Positions 9,032 to 17,125 of a stretch of DNA of 64,000 bases are shown here, piece after piece. The DNA is taken from the NCBI RefSeq assembly GCF_015160855.1, contig NZ_CP063373.1, positions 434,001 to 498,000 on the forward strand. Direction: 5' to 3'. A model generated the notes under the pieces. That model ran no database searches. It was given only the letters and a program-made list of their open reading frames with translations, and was not told where the DNA came from. Both the position numbers and the translations under genes were made by a program. The DNA comes from Streptomyces ferrugineus (GTDB lineage: Bacteria; Actinomycetota; Actinomycetes; Streptomycetales; Streptomycetaceae). How positions within the stretch are numbered: the stretch's first letter is position 1; every line of letters begins with the position of its first letter.

Positions 9032-9362
9032 ATCTCGCCTGAACGGCCGTGCACGGCGCGACGCGGAATGGGACGGAAACCTGGACGGCCGAACTCCTCA
9101 CCGCAGTACCGGAGGCGGCCCGCGGTCAGTCCGTCGAAGCCGCCGTCACTCGCGGGAGCTAGGCCGACCTGGGGCGCGCGGCACGCATGCCCGAGGCGGG
9201 TTCCTGGACATCCTCGAGCGGGAAAATCTCGTCTTCCCCGAAGTCCGGGGCCTGGAAGGGGTTTGTCGCCGGAGGCGGCGATGCCGCGGTGGAACGGCGG
9301 GGTTGCCCTTCCAGAGCGGAGAACAACGACGTCGGATCGATGAGAGGTCTCTCTTTCGTTAC
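9032..9362. other. Intergenic stretch without recognisable gene
   Basis: Between the att relic and the terminator of the small Tudor-like gene I find no ORF with family resemblance, ribosome site or coding-like composition. The open frames here (for example 9018-9641) are ordinary high-GC shadows. It may be decayed element DNA. Confidence 0.5.
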
Positions 9363-9380
9363 AGGCCCCTGATGGGGCCT
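9363..9380 (-). terminator. Short hairpin downstream of the Tudor-like gene
   Basis: Perfect 7-bp stem AGGCCCC / GGGGCCT with a TGAT loop, 27 bp beyond the stop codon of the minus-strand gene at 9408. There is no T-run. Confidence 0.45.
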
Positions 9381-9407
9381 GGCGTGCCGCGACCGGGCAC
9401 GGCGGTC

Positions 9408-9629
9408 CTACAGCTTGGTCATCTTCGCGTACGGGCTCAAGATCCGCATCTGCGCCGAGCCGAAATCCACGAGCGCCGCGATTCCGTCCTCGATGCCGAT
9501 CACCCGGCCGAGGCCGTACACGTCATGGGTGACCTGGTCACCCATGGCGAAGTGCTTGGGAGCCGGTGTGACCGGGGCCCTGAAGGGGCTGGTGGGCAGG
9601 TGACGCTTCGGTACCGCAGGCTTTGGCAT
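9408..9629 (-). CDS. Small conserved protein with Tudor-like domain
   Basis: A 73-aa protein with a basic, proline-rich N-terminus (about residues 1-24) followed by a compact domain. That domain reads FAMGDQVTHDVYGLGRVIGI, then ALVDFGSAQMRIL and YAKMTKL. It closely resembles the Tudor-like C-terminal tail of UvrD/PcrA helicases (GDRVxHDxYGxGxV...VDFGS), which in PcrA contacts RNA polymerase; CarD N-terminal domains are related. The protein is probably an RNA-polymerase- or nucleic-acid-associated accessory factor, which is an inference. ATG start at 9629. It is transcribed opposite to the sigma-factor operon that starts 250 bp away. Confidence 0.7.
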   Translation of the reverse strand: MPKPAVPKRHLPTSPFRAPVTPAPKHFAMGDQVTHDVYGLGRVIGIEDGIAALVDFGSAQMRILSPYAKMTKL

Positions 9630-9817
9630 GGCTCAGTATGAGCCCACGTGCGTCCCGCCCGCTATGGCCATCGGCACAGATCCACACGGGAACAGCCGCG
9701 TCACGCCACTGACCTGCGGTTTCGGTCCGTACGACGGGAAGCCGCCTTTGATCGTGTCCAGTCAGGCTGGTCGTCGGTCGTGTGCGCCCTCCGTTGCCTA
9801 ATCCCGGCCCGATCGGA

Positions 9818-9833
9818 TGTGACGAGGGTCACT
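9818..9833. promoter_or_regulatory. Crp-like binding site upstream of the ECF sigma operon
   Basis: TGTGACGAGGGTCACT fits both the E. coli pattern TGTGA-N6-TCACA (one mismatch) and the Streptomyces Crp consensus GTG-N6-GNCAC exactly (GTG ACGAGG GTCAC). It lies 48 bp before the preferred GTG start of the sigma gene. A role in cAMP-Crp control is inferred. Confidence 0.5.
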
Positions 9834-9880
9834 TCGGGTGGGTGAACCGGAAGCGCGGGCCGTTACGACGAAGGGGTGTG

Positions 9881-10504
9881 GTGGGAGAGCCGCGCGACGC
9901 GGATACCGAAGCAGACCTCGTGGCGGCTGTCGCCGACGGGGACCGCGACGCCTTCGAGCTGCTCTACCGTCACTACGCCCCTTGGCTGACCAGCCGATTG
10001 CGCCACCGATGCGCGGACGGCTCGCTGCTCGACGACATCGTCCAGGAGACGTTTCTCGACCTGTGGCGCACCTGCGCGGCCGGTCGGCAGCGGCAGGTCG
10101 CGGACATGGCCGGCTGGTTGTGGCGCATCGCCTCCCGGCGGCTCGCGGACCAGGCCCGCTCGGGTGGCGCCCGCTCGCGGCTGCAGCAGGCGCTGCGGCG
10201 ACTGCGTACCCGCGACGAACCGTCTGCCGAGGAGAAGGTGCTCGCCGGCGGCCGGCACGGCGATCTGGCCGATGCGCTGGCCCGGTTGCCCGTGGAGCTC
10301 CGGCACGTCATGCAGGCGACGGTGGTCGACGGCCTGACCGTACGGCAGGCCGCGCACGTCCTCGGAGTGCCGCCCGGCACGGTGAAGACGCGCGCCATGC
10401 GCGCCCGCAGGTTGCTCAAGCAGGAACTCGACGGGTCGCGGTCGCGGCCCGGCTGGAGAGGAGGCGAGGATGACGCAGCGGAGACCGCCGCGGGAGAGCA
10501 CTGA
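9881..10504 (+). CDS. ECF-type RNA polymerase sigma factor
   Basis: Sigma-70 family factor of about 207 aa. Region 2 is seen in EADLVAAVADGDRDAFELLYRHYAPWL and SLLDDIVQETFLDLWRTC, followed by WLWRIASRRLADQ. Region 4 is seen in ALARLPVELRHVMQATVVDGLTVRQAAHVLGVPPGTVKTRAMRARRLLK, a typical helix-turn-helix for the -35 element. Possible GTG starts are 9842, 9878 and 9881; I prefer 9881 because AAGGGG (9871-9876) precedes it and the conserved region begins 10 residues later. The gene overlaps the anti-sigma gene by 35 bp, so the two are co-translated. It likely directs its own operon (anti-sigma, ABC transporter). Confidence 0.85.
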   Translation: MGEPRDADTEADLVAAVADGDRDAFELLYRHYAPWLTSRLRHRCADGSLLDDIVQETFLDLWRTCAAGRQRQVADMAGWLWRIASRRLADQARSGGARSRLQQALRRLRTRDEPSAEEKVLAGGRHGDLADALARLPVELRHVMQATVVDGLTVRQAAHVLGVPPGTVKTRAMRARRLLKQELDGSRSRPGWRGGEDDAAETAAGEH

Positions 10505-11363
10505 CCACCGTTCTGACCCCGGTACCGACCACCACACCCCTGACGCGCTGCTGGGCGACTACGCGCGCGGGGAGACGGCGCCGCACGCCCTGCGGGCCGT
10601 CGAGGCGCACCTCGACCGCTGTCCGCTCTGCCGCTCCCGGCTGTCCGGCCACACCGACCAGCGGATCCTGGACCACGGCTGGCAGCGCCTCGACGTGGCC
10701 ATCGACGCACCCGTGCCCGGCGGGGCAGAGCGGCTGCTGCTCCGGTTCGGCGTGCCGGACCACGTGGCGCGACTGGTCGCGGCGACTCCGGTGCTGCGCG
10801 CGTCCTGGGTGGGTGCCGCCGCCCTGACGTTGCTGCTCGCCGCGCTGATCGCGCGCCTCGCCGAGCCGGCCGGGACCCCGGTGCTCTTCCTCGGTCTCGC
10901 GCCGCTGCTGCCCGTGGCCGGAGTGGCCGTGTCCTACGGCCGGCGCTGGGACCCCGCGCACGAGATGGGTCTGGTGACACCCCTGCGGGCCTTCCGGCTC
11001 GTGCTGCTGCGCACCGCCGTGGTCCTCGGCACGTGCATCGCCGTGACGTGCGCCGCCGGCCTGGCCCTGCCCGGCCTCGGCCTCGCCACCTTCGGGTGGC
11101 TGCTGCCCGGCTGTGCGCTCACCGCCGTGAGCCTCGCGCTGGCGGCACGTATGGACTCCACGACGGCGGCCGGCGTGACCGGGGCCGGCTGGCTCGCCGC
11201 CTTGATCGCCACCCACGACTCGCACGCGGTCTTCAGTACGACGGGACAGACCGCCTCCGCCGCGGTGCTCGCCGTGGCCTGCGTGGCCGTGCTGCTCTCC
11301 CGTACCGCATTCGACCGGCCCGTCCAGCGACGGCCCATCCACCGACAGGGGACTGCCCGATGA
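10470..11363 (+). CDS. Membrane-anchored zinc-finger anti-sigma factor
   Basis: A 297-aa protein with an N-terminal ZAS-type anti-sigma domain. The motif H-x3-C-x2-C is visible as HLDRCPLC (about residues 47-54), with an upstream LLGDYARGE helix. Downstream there are about six hydrophobic segments (from residue 108 to the end), so the protein is in the membrane and would hold the sigma factor until a surface or redox signal releases it. The ATG start lies inside the sigma gene (35-bp overlap). Its stop overlaps the next start as ATGA. The signal sensed is unknown. Confidence 0.8.
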   Translation: MTQRRPPRESTDHRSDPGTDHHTPDALLGDYARGETAPHALRAVEAHLDRCPLCRSRLSGHTDQRILDHGWQRLDVAIDAPVPGGAERLLLRFGVPDHVARLVAATPVLRASWVGAAALTLLLAALIARLAEPAGTPVLFLGLAPLLPVAGVAVSYGRRWDPAHEMGLVTPLRAFRLVLLRTAVVLGTCIAVTCAAGLALPGLGLATFGWLLPGCALTAVSLALAARMDSTTAAGVTGAGWLAALIATHDSHAVFSTTGQTASAAVLAVACVAVLLSRTAFDRPVQRRPIHRQGTAR

Positions 11364-12235
11364 CCGATCACACCGTCGAGGTGAGGGATCTGGGGGTGCG
11401 CTACCGGCGCTCCGTGGCGCTCGGCTCCGTGTCCTTCTCGCTGCAGACGGGCGTCACCGGCCTGCTCGGGCCCAACGGCGCGGGCAAGACCACCCTGCTG
11501 CGGGCCCTGGCCACCGCACTCGTCCCCGACACCGGGGAGATCCGGTTGCTCGGCCGGGATCCCCGCGACCCCGGTCAGCGGACGGAGATCAGGCGGCACC
11601 TCGGATTCCTGCCGCAGGACCCCGGATTCCATCCGAACTTCACCGCCTTCGAGTTCGTGGACTACGTCGCGATCCTCAAGGAGATGACACACCGCGGCCG
11701 CAGGCACGACGAGGTGCGCCGGGTCCTCGACGCCGTGGGCCTGAGTGAGCACCGCGGCAAGCGGATCCGGATGCTGTCGGGCGGAATGAAGCAGCGTGTG
11801 GCGCTCGCCGCGGCCCTCGCGGGCGAGCCCGAACTGCTCATCCTCGACGAGCCGACCGTCGGCCTCGATCCCGAACAGCGCCTGCGTTTCCGCGAGTTGA
11901 TCGCCGACATCGGAGAGGGACGGACCGTTCTGCTCTCCACTCACCAGACCGAGGACGTCGCCGCCCTGTGCCGTCGCGTCGTCGTACTCGACCACGGCGT
12001 CGTCAAGTTCGACGGCGATCCGGTCGGCCTGAGCGCGGTCGCCCAGGGCCGGGTGTGGAGCAGCGCCGAGCGCGACCCGCAGGCGCTGGCCGGATGGCGT
12101 ACGGGCAACGGGACGTTCCGCAACATCGGCAGCCCACCGCCGGGTGCCGCGATCGTGGACCCGGCGCTGGAGGACGGCTATCTGCTGCTCCTCGACCACA
12201 CCGGGCGCCGGGCCGGCCAGGGGGCAGCGGCATGA
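11360..12235 (+). CDS. ABC transporter ATP-binding protein
   Basis: Cytosolic ATPase subunit (291 aa) of an ABC-2-type exporter. Walker A GPNGAGKTT (about residues 37-45), the Q-loop at FLPQDPGF, signature LSGGMKQRVALA, Walker B LLILDEPTVGLDP and the switch H in LLSTHQTED are all present. Start ATG 11360 overlaps the preceding stop (ATGA), showing translational coupling. The C-terminal 70 residues are an unremarkable accessory region. It works with the following membrane proteins; the cargo is unknown. The position behind a sigma/anti-sigma pair suggests stress- or signal-induced export. Confidence 0.9.
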   Translation: MTDHTVEVRDLGVRYRRSVALGSVSFSLQTGVTGLLGPNGAGKTTLLRALATALVPDTGEIRLLGRDPRDPGQRTEIRRHLGFLPQDPGFHPNFTAFEFVDYVAILKEMTHRGRRHDEVRRVLDAVGLSEHRGKRIRMLSGGMKQRVALAAALAGEPELLILDEPTVGLDPEQRLRFRELIADIGEGRTVLLSTHQTEDVAALCRRVVVLDHGVVKFDGDPVGLSAVAQGRVWSSAERDPQALAGWRTGNGTFRNIGSPPPGAAIVDPALEDGYLLLLDHTGRRAGQGAAA

Positions 12236-13821
12236 GCGGCACGATGACCGAGGCCCCGGTGGGCGCCGAGAGCCGCACCCCTGGCGCGGCGGGCGCCGCC
12301 ACGCGCACGCTCGCCCGCGCCGAAGCCGTACGACTGCTGCGGCACCCCGCGGTACTCGCCGCGTTCGCGCTGTATCTGGTGCAGTGGGCCTACAGCGCGT
12401 ACTCCGGCGACGACCGCTATCCGGTACTGCACGACGAGGACCGCTACACCCAGGTGTCGCTGCTGTTGATCGCGGCGGGAACCCTGCTCGGGGCCAACCT
12501 CGCCGCGCTGCGCCCGTACCGACACGGCACCGACGCCATGTTCGACCTCCTGGTGCTCCCGCCCTGGCGGCGCACCGCGGCCCAACTGCTCGCCCTGGTG
12601 CCGGTGACCGCGCTGTCGGCGGTCCTGTCCGGGGCCCGCATCGGATACGCGGCCGCTCAGGACGCGGCGGTCGGCAGCCCCTCCGTGGCGGAGCTCGCCA
12701 CGGGCCCGCTCGTGGTGCTCCTGGCCGGCGCGATCGGCGTCGTCGCGGCCCACGTCGTCCGGTCCGTGGTGGCCGCGCCGCTCACCCTGGCCGCGCTCGG
12801 GATCGTGACGGTGGCGGGCGCGCTGCAGTCGCAGTCGCAGGTGCGGTGGTGGGGCCTGGTCGGCATCGAGGACGAGAACGCTCCACCGCTGCCCACCGCC
12901 CTCACCCACCGTCCCGTGGGCTGGCATCTGCTCTACCTGGCCGCCCTGGTGGTCCTGGTGGCCGCGGTGGCGGTGCTCCGCGCAGGCGGTCGCTCGACCG
13001 CGTTCAGAGCGACGGCCGGCGTCGCCCTGCTCGCGGTGCTGGGCGCGGGCTTCGCGCAGCAGCGCGGCCTGCCGGACGAGGTGCGCGAGGCCCGCGAGAC
13101 CGCCGAGAACACCCCGTCGTCGCAGCAGGTGTGCGTCGAGAGCGGCGGCATCGACTACTGCGCTTTCCCCGTGTTCAAGGACCGGTACCGGCAGTGGGCG
13201 GAGGTGACCGGGGGAGTGCTGCGCTGGGTGCCGCAGGCCGCGCGGGAGAAGCGGTACGCCGTACGCCAGCACGTCTTCCTGAGCACGGTCGACGACGGTG
13301 TCGTACCGCCGTTGCCGGTGGCGCGGTGGGCCGCCGACGATCGTGCGGCCGGGACGCCTGGCGCCGTGCCCGTCGGCACCGACTGGGGCACGCACAGCGA
13401 TCTCGCGGGCGACCACATGCTCGGCTTCGCCGGCGGCTTCGCGCACCGCGCGGTGACCGGTGAGGCCCCCGCGGATGCCGGCAACCAGGCGATCTGCCGT
13501 GCCCGCGGGGCGATCACGCTGTGGCTCGCGGTCCAGGCGACCGACGGGACCCGGGACGCCTACCACTCGCTGGCCGGGCGATCCTTCGGCGGTCTCGCGC
13601 TCAACGCCTTCCACGCCGCCACCGGCTTCAGTGTCAACGCGCGGGAACAGGACCTCGTACGGACCCTGCTGACGCGGCCCGACGCCGAAGTCGGCGCGAA
13701 GGTGAAGCAGTCGTGGGCGGAACTCACCGCGCCGGACACCACGACCGACCAGGCGGCAGCCCTGTTGGGCGTCCCGGCCCCGCCGGCCGCGCGCGAAGGC
13801 GAGGAGGGCCGGTGCCGGTGA
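12232..13821 (+). CDS. ABC transporter membrane protein with large extracytoplasmic domain
   Basis: Membrane subunit of 529 aa, start ATG 12232 overlapping the ATPase stop. About six transmembrane segments fall between residues 32 and 280 (for example PAVLAAFALYLVQWAY, VSLLLIAAGTLLGANLAAL, GPLVVLLAGAIGVVAAHVV and HLLYLAALVVLVAAVAVL). The remaining roughly 240 residues are soluble and contain three cysteines, including CVESGGIDYCAFP and NQAICRARG. This half resembles no family I can name. It may face outside and bind cargo or partners. No peptidase motif (HExxH) is visible. Confidence 0.65.
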   Translation: MSGTMTEAPVGAESRTPGAAGAATRTLARAEAVRLLRHPAVLAAFALYLVQWAYSAYSGDDRYPVLHDEDRYTQVSLLLIAAGTLLGANLAALRPYRHGTDAMFDLLVLPPWRRTAAQLLALVPVTALSAVLSGARIGYAAAQDAAVGSPSVAELATGPLVVLLAGAIGVVAAHVVRSVVAAPLTLAALGIVTVAGALQSQSQVRWWGLVGIEDENAPPLPTALTHRPVGWHLLYLAALVVLVAAVAVLRAGGRSTAFRATAGVALLAVLGAGFAQQRGLPDEVREARETAENTPSSQQVCVESGGIDYCAFPVFKDRYRQWAEVTGGVLRWVPQAAREKRYAVRQHVFLSTVDDGVVPPLPVARWAADDRAAGTPGAVPVGTDWGTHSDLAGDHMLGFAGGFAHRAVTGEAPADAGNQAICRARGAITLWLAVQATDGTRDAYHSLAGRSFGGLALNAFHAATGFSVNAREQDLVRTLLTRPDAEVGAKVKQSWAELTAPDTTTDQAAALLGVPAPPAAREGEEGRCR

Positions 13822-14552
13822 ACCCGTCCAGGGGTGCGGTGCTGCGCACTCTCCTCGGGCCCGACCTACGGGCCACCCGCACTCTCCCGCTGCTCGGCGC
13901 GGGCGTGGTGGGGGTGGTCGGTACGGCCTGCCCGGTGCTGTTCTCCGCACATGTCCAACCGGACGCGGCCGCCGTGCTCTTGCGGATCGCGACCGTACTG
14001 ACCGCCATCGGCCTCGCCTGCCTCCTGGACGATCCCGCGGCCCGCACGACCGAGGTGGTGCCTGTTTCCCGAGGGCTGCGCAGCGGCCTGCGGATGGCCG
14101 TGGGCCTGTTGCTCTTCGGCCTCTTCTGGGGCGCCTCGGCGAGCCTCGCCCGGCTGGGGGTGGCAGCCGACGCACGACAGTTGTTCCCCGTCGGCGGGCT
14201 CGCGGTGGAAGGAGTGACGCTCGCCGTCGGCACGCTGGCCCTCGCCCTCTTCGGTGTGCGGCGCTCGGCACCGGGAGCGGGCAGCCTGGTCGCCGCGCCC
14301 GCGCTGACGCTCTTTGCCGTGGCGGCGCTGTTTCTGCCGCACGGCCTGGAGCTGTTTCCCGTACCGGGTGATCCGGACCGGAGCGACGCCGCCCTGCGAT
14401 GGGCGGTGCTGCTGGTCCTCGCCCTGATCGGCTGCGCAGCACAACTCCGCGACGAGCCGCGCCTGCCACGCGGTCGGCTGCGTCACCCGCCGGCCCCCTC
14501 CGCGCCACAGCCGGACCGTGATCCACCTCAACGCCGACCACGGTTCGAGTGA
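13818..14552 (+). CDS. Membrane protein of the sigma/ABC operon
   Basis: Hydrophobic 244-aa protein with about six membrane segments, such as LPLLGAGVVGVVGTACPVLF, LRIATVLTAIGLACLL, MAVGLLLFGLFWGASASLA and RWAVLLVLALIGCA. The GTG at 13818 overlaps the previous stop (GTGA); a GTG at 13812 is the alternative. It is probably the second permease subunit of the exporter. It ends with an Arg/Pro-rich tail running into decayed DNA, so its last 20-30 residues may not be original. Confidence 0.6.
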   Translation: MNPSRGAVLRTLLGPDLRATRTLPLLGAGVVGVVGTACPVLFSAHVQPDAAAVLLRIATVLTAIGLACLLDDPAARTTEVVPVSRGLRSGLRMAVGLLLFGLFWGASASLARLGVAADARQLFPVGGLAVEGVTLAVGTLALALFGVRRSAPGAGSLVAAPALTLFAVAALFLPHGLELFPVPGDPDRSDAALRWAVLLVLALIGCAAQLRDEPRLPRGRLRHPPAPSAPQPDRDPPQRRPRFE

Positions 14553-14637
14553 TCCCCGGGGGCCGGAGACGACTCCGGCCCGCGTCGCTTCAGCCGCACC
14601 TGGGGACCATCACCGGGCCGCGCCGTTCGGCACACCG

Positions 14638-14793
14638 GGCCAGGCTCGGCAGGTGGCCCGCGAGGAACTCGCGGACCCCGGCTCCCGCCACCTGACGACC
14701 ACCGAAGTCGCCCACCGCCGAGGCTTTGCCGGCCAGGCCCACTTCACCCGGATCCTCCGCAGACGTTTCAACCGCACTCCAGACGAGACGCGC
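14638..14793 (+). pseudogene. AraC-family regulator remnant (C-terminal HTH only)
   Basis: About 52 codons translate to a clear AraC/XylS DNA-binding half: AREELADPGSRHLTTTEVAH, RGFAGQAHFTRILRRRF and NRTPDETR. The first helix-turn-helix and the ligand domain are gone and no start is in frame nearby. It is a gene scar. Confidence 0.6.
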
Positions 14794-14835
14794 CCGGTCC
14801 CACCCGACCCGCGGTGGGCCGGGGCTCAGGCGTCG

Positions 14836-14976
14836 GCGGTCGGCGGCCGTGTTGGGCAGGAAGACGGGGCGGTCCGGGACGATCGCGTCGAGGGCGGCGG
14901 TGGGGGAGCTGCCGGGGATTGCCTCCAGGGACCGGCCGCCACCGATGATCCACTCGACGTCCGGGTACTCGTCCGC
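14836..14976 (-). pseudogene. YtcJ-like amidohydrolase remnant
   Basis: About 47 codons on the minus strand read VEWIIGGGRSLEAIPGSSPT then ALDAIVPDRPVFLPNT. This is the part of YtcJ/amidohydrolase-3 enzymes just before the HGAWVN metal region. Everything before and after is missing. It lies only about 40 bp from the AraC scar and converges on it, marking a deletion junction. Confidence 0.6.
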
Positions 14977-15141
14977 GCGCTTGCTGCGCTCGAACAGCGT
15001 CACTGGTCCGACTCCCTGGCCTTGGACGACGAGGCACTGGAGCCGGTCTGGGGCTATCTGTTGCAGCGGCGTGATAACCCCAGCTGAGGGCATTTGATCA
15101 TCTCCGTGGCGGCTGCCGTTCCGGTCTCGGTGCGCGCCGGT

Positions 15142-16614
15142 TCACGCCTGGCTGTAGAGGGCAGCCAGGTCGACGAGACGGACGTCAGGGTCGGCTTCCG
15201 CTGCCGCGTGGGCTTTGTCGTTGAATCCTGCTCCGCTGAAGCAGATGAGCCGAGTGTTGGTGGTGTCATAACGTCCGGCCTGGCTGACAATGCTGCGGAT
15301 ATGCCGGAGGCGTTCGATGTGGGCCATGCCCATGGTGTCGTTCCACTTGGCCTCCCCGATGGCCAGGAGCGGAGGTTTGCCCGCGTCGGCGATGCCGATC
15401 ACCGCCACGTCGACCTCATGTCCGATGCGGGCCTTGGAGTCGTGGACCACGCCGTGCCCGACGTGGGCGGGCAGACCGCCCAGCAGGTCGGGATCGGCGT
15501 GATGGAGAGCCCAGTCGCGGCAGATCTGTTCGAAATGCGGCCCCAGGACATTGCTCACGAAGCGTCGGCGGCTGGCTTGCCAGACCCGTGACGCACTGCC
15601 CGGGCGTTCGAGCTGGTCCCAGACCGGGCGCATGATCGCGTGGTAGAAGCCGATCAGCGGTTCGGCGATGCGATACGTGGGCCGGTTGTCGCGGAATGCG
15701 TCCGCATCGCGGTGCAGCAGTCCCGCGTCTTCCAGAACATTGATGGGGTGCGCGATGTCTGTGGCCTTGCGTTCCAGATAGCCGGCCATGCCGCCGCGAG
15801 TGGCGTTGCCGTCGGCGACGGCGGCCAGGACGGACAGGTACAGGGCGGTGTCACGAAGGTCGGGTTCTTCGGCCAGCAGATAGCGGGCCTCACGGAAGAG
15901 GGGGGTCTCGGGGTTGAGGACTGTGCGGACGACCCAGTCATCGAAGTCCTCCGGTCCCCGGGGAGTATCGCCGCGCGCGAACTCGCGCCGGTAGGCGGGC
16001 GTGCCGCCTACGACAGCGTTCACCTTCATTGCCAGGTGGGGATCGGCGATGCCCCAGAATTCGGCAGCGAGGCGGTGGTCGAGGGGGCGGACGACCATCT
16101 CCAGCCCGGCCCGTCCACGCAGCGGGGCGTTGCCCGACAGCAGCCGACCCATGAAGGACAGCGCCGAGCCGCACAGCAGCAGCCGCGTGCGCGAGCTGGT
16201 GCGCTGATCACGCAGGGGCCGCAGAGCCTCCTGGATGATCGAGGGCAGCTCCGGGTTGGCCTTGGCGAGGTAGGGAAACTCATCGATCACAACAGGGACG
16301 GGCCGCTCGGAGCCGAGCCCAAGCAGTGCGTCGACTGCCTCCGACCAGTTGGCGAAGTGGAACGGGCTGACAGGGCGGACGTGAGCGGTCAACGCGGCGC
16401 TGATCCGCCGCAGCGACTCGGCATCGGCAGCCTCGGTCGCACCGAAATAGAACCCTCCGGCGGCACGGCAGGCGGCATCCAGCAGGAACGTCTTGCCCTG
16501 GCGGCGACGCCCAGAGACCACCCCCAGGGTCGCTCCTGGCTGCGGGTCGGTGATGAACCGGCTCAGTGCCGACCACTCGTAGTCCCGGTCGAACATCTCG
16601 GCAGGCTTGTCCAC
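15142..16614 (-). CDS. P-loop ATPase with C-terminal DUF234-like nuclease-fold domain
   Basis: A 490-aa protein of the archaeal-ATPase/DUF234 class. It has FDRDYEWSAL at the start, Walker A VSGRRRQGKTFLLDA (about 34-48), Walker B VPVVIDEFPYL (about 106-116), a sensor-like LLLCGSALSFM and a winged-helix region near LEDAGLLHRD. The C-terminal part carries EVDVAVIG and LLAIGEAKWN, a D...ExK arrangement typical of PD-(D/E)xK folds. Start is GTG 16614 after GGGGTGAGG. Members are thought to be regulators or nucleases of uncertain role. A palindromic site lies just upstream, so autoregulation is plausible. Confidence 0.8.
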   Translation of the reverse strand: MDKPAEMFDRDYEWSALSRFITDPQPGATLGVVSGRRRQGKTFLLDAACRAAGGFYFGATEAADAESLRRISAALTAHVRPVSPFHFANWSEAVDALLGLGSERPVPVVIDEFPYLAKANPELPSIIQEALRPLRDQRTSSRTRLLLCGSALSFMGRLLSGNAPLRGRAGLEMVVRPLDHRLAAEFWGIADPHLAMKVNAVVGGTPAYRREFARGDTPRGPEDFDDWVVRTVLNPETPLFREARYLLAEEPDLRDTALYLSVLAAVADGNATRGGMAGYLERKATDIAHPINVLEDAGLLHRDADAFRDNRPTYRIAEPLIGFYHAIMRPVWDQLERPGSASRVWQASRRRFVSNVLGPHFEQICRDWALHHADPDLLGGLPAHVGHGVVHDSKARIGHEVDVAVIGIADAGKPPLLAIGEAKWNDTMGMAHIERLRHIRSIVSQAGRYDTTNTRLICFSGAGFNDKAHAAAEADPDVRLVDLAALYSQA

Positions 16615-16626
16615 GCCTCACCCCGG

Positions 16627-16663
16627 ATATAGAAGTACGCCTCCATAAAACATACCTCTATAT
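16627..16663. promoter_or_regulatory. Inverted repeat upstream of the DUF234 ATPase gene
   Basis: Two 11-bp arms, ATATAGAAGTA (16627-16637) and TACCTCTATAT (16653-16663), one mismatch, 15-bp spacer. The arms lie 13 bp upstream of the GTG start in an unusually AT-rich patch. It may be an operator overlapping the promoter. Confidence 0.45.
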
Positions 16664-16802
16664 CTGCGCCGACGCTCATGCGCATGCAGATGGCGCTCGG
16701 TGACTGCGTCACCGCATCCGTGGGTGACTCCTAGAGGGGCAGGGCTCGCGGGAGCGGCGAGCTGCACTATGCGAGAAGAATGTCGTGAATGCCGGAAGTG
16801 AA

Positions 16803-16823
16803 TGAGGCCAAGACTGAGACCAA
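16803..16823. repeat. Degenerate integrase arm-type repeat left of attL
   Basis: This 21-bp stretch has the pattern TGAG...ACTGAGAC and aligns without gaps to the element's arm repeats at 17059 and 33100 (15 of 21 identical by eye). It sits outside the AICE on the left, in the same order (arm repeat, hairpin, att) as at the right end of the element. It probably comes from a related, older element. Confidence 0.45.
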
Positions 16824-16830
16824 CGCACAA

Positions 16831-16867
16831 CGAGAAGCCGGACCGCATCTTGCGGCCCGGCTCCTCG
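16831..16867. terminator. Strong hairpin next to attL
   Basis: A 17-nt arm pairs with its partner around a TCT loop with two mismatches (CGAG...GCCGG-CCGCA / TGCGG-CCGGC...CTCG), followed by TTT. It occupies the same position relative to attL as the int terminator does relative to attR. It could be the int terminator of a lost element or the original terminator of the tRNA-Ser gene. Confidence 0.55.
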
Positions 16868-16887
16868 TTTCGCCTGTTCAGGCGGCT

Positions 16888-16941
16888 GCGGAGGATACGA
16901 GATTCGAACTCGTGAGGGGTTGCCCCCAACACGCTTTCCAA
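16888..16941. repeat. attL of the AICE
   Basis: Fifty-four bases identical to 33184-33237, the 3' part of tRNA-Ser from the anticodon loop to the first C of CCA. Identity stops abruptly at both ends. This copy has no tRNA 5' half. Confidence 0.9.
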
Positions 16942-17058
16942 CTGTGGTGGTGGCCTCCGGGGCTTCGGACGGGGCCGTTCACCTGCGTTCATGGGCGGCC
17001 GGTCGTGAGAGCGGCTACCGGCTTTGGTCCGGGCTGAACGGCCGCGAACGGCGCTGAA

Positions 17059-17079
17059 TGAGACGGAAACTGAGACGGA
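17059..17079. repeat. Left arm-type repeat of the AICE
   Basis: A 21-bp sequence containing TGAGACGGA twice at a 12-bp step, identical to 33100-33120. In the excised circle the two copies would flank attP in the same direction, as expected for integrase arm-binding sites. Confidence 0.6.
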
Positions 17080-17125
17080 CGGCGGGGCTGGGCTAGCTAG
17101 CATCTTCGCTGTTGGAGGGGGAGTC

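Noticed and set aside
9018..9641. 207-aa plus-strand ORF after the Stealth genes
   Set aside because: It runs over the att relic and antisense to the Tudor-like gene; arginine-rich and unlike any family.
15640..16632. 330-aa plus-strand ORF
   Set aside because: Antisense to the DUF234 ATPase, whose Walker motifs are unambiguous.
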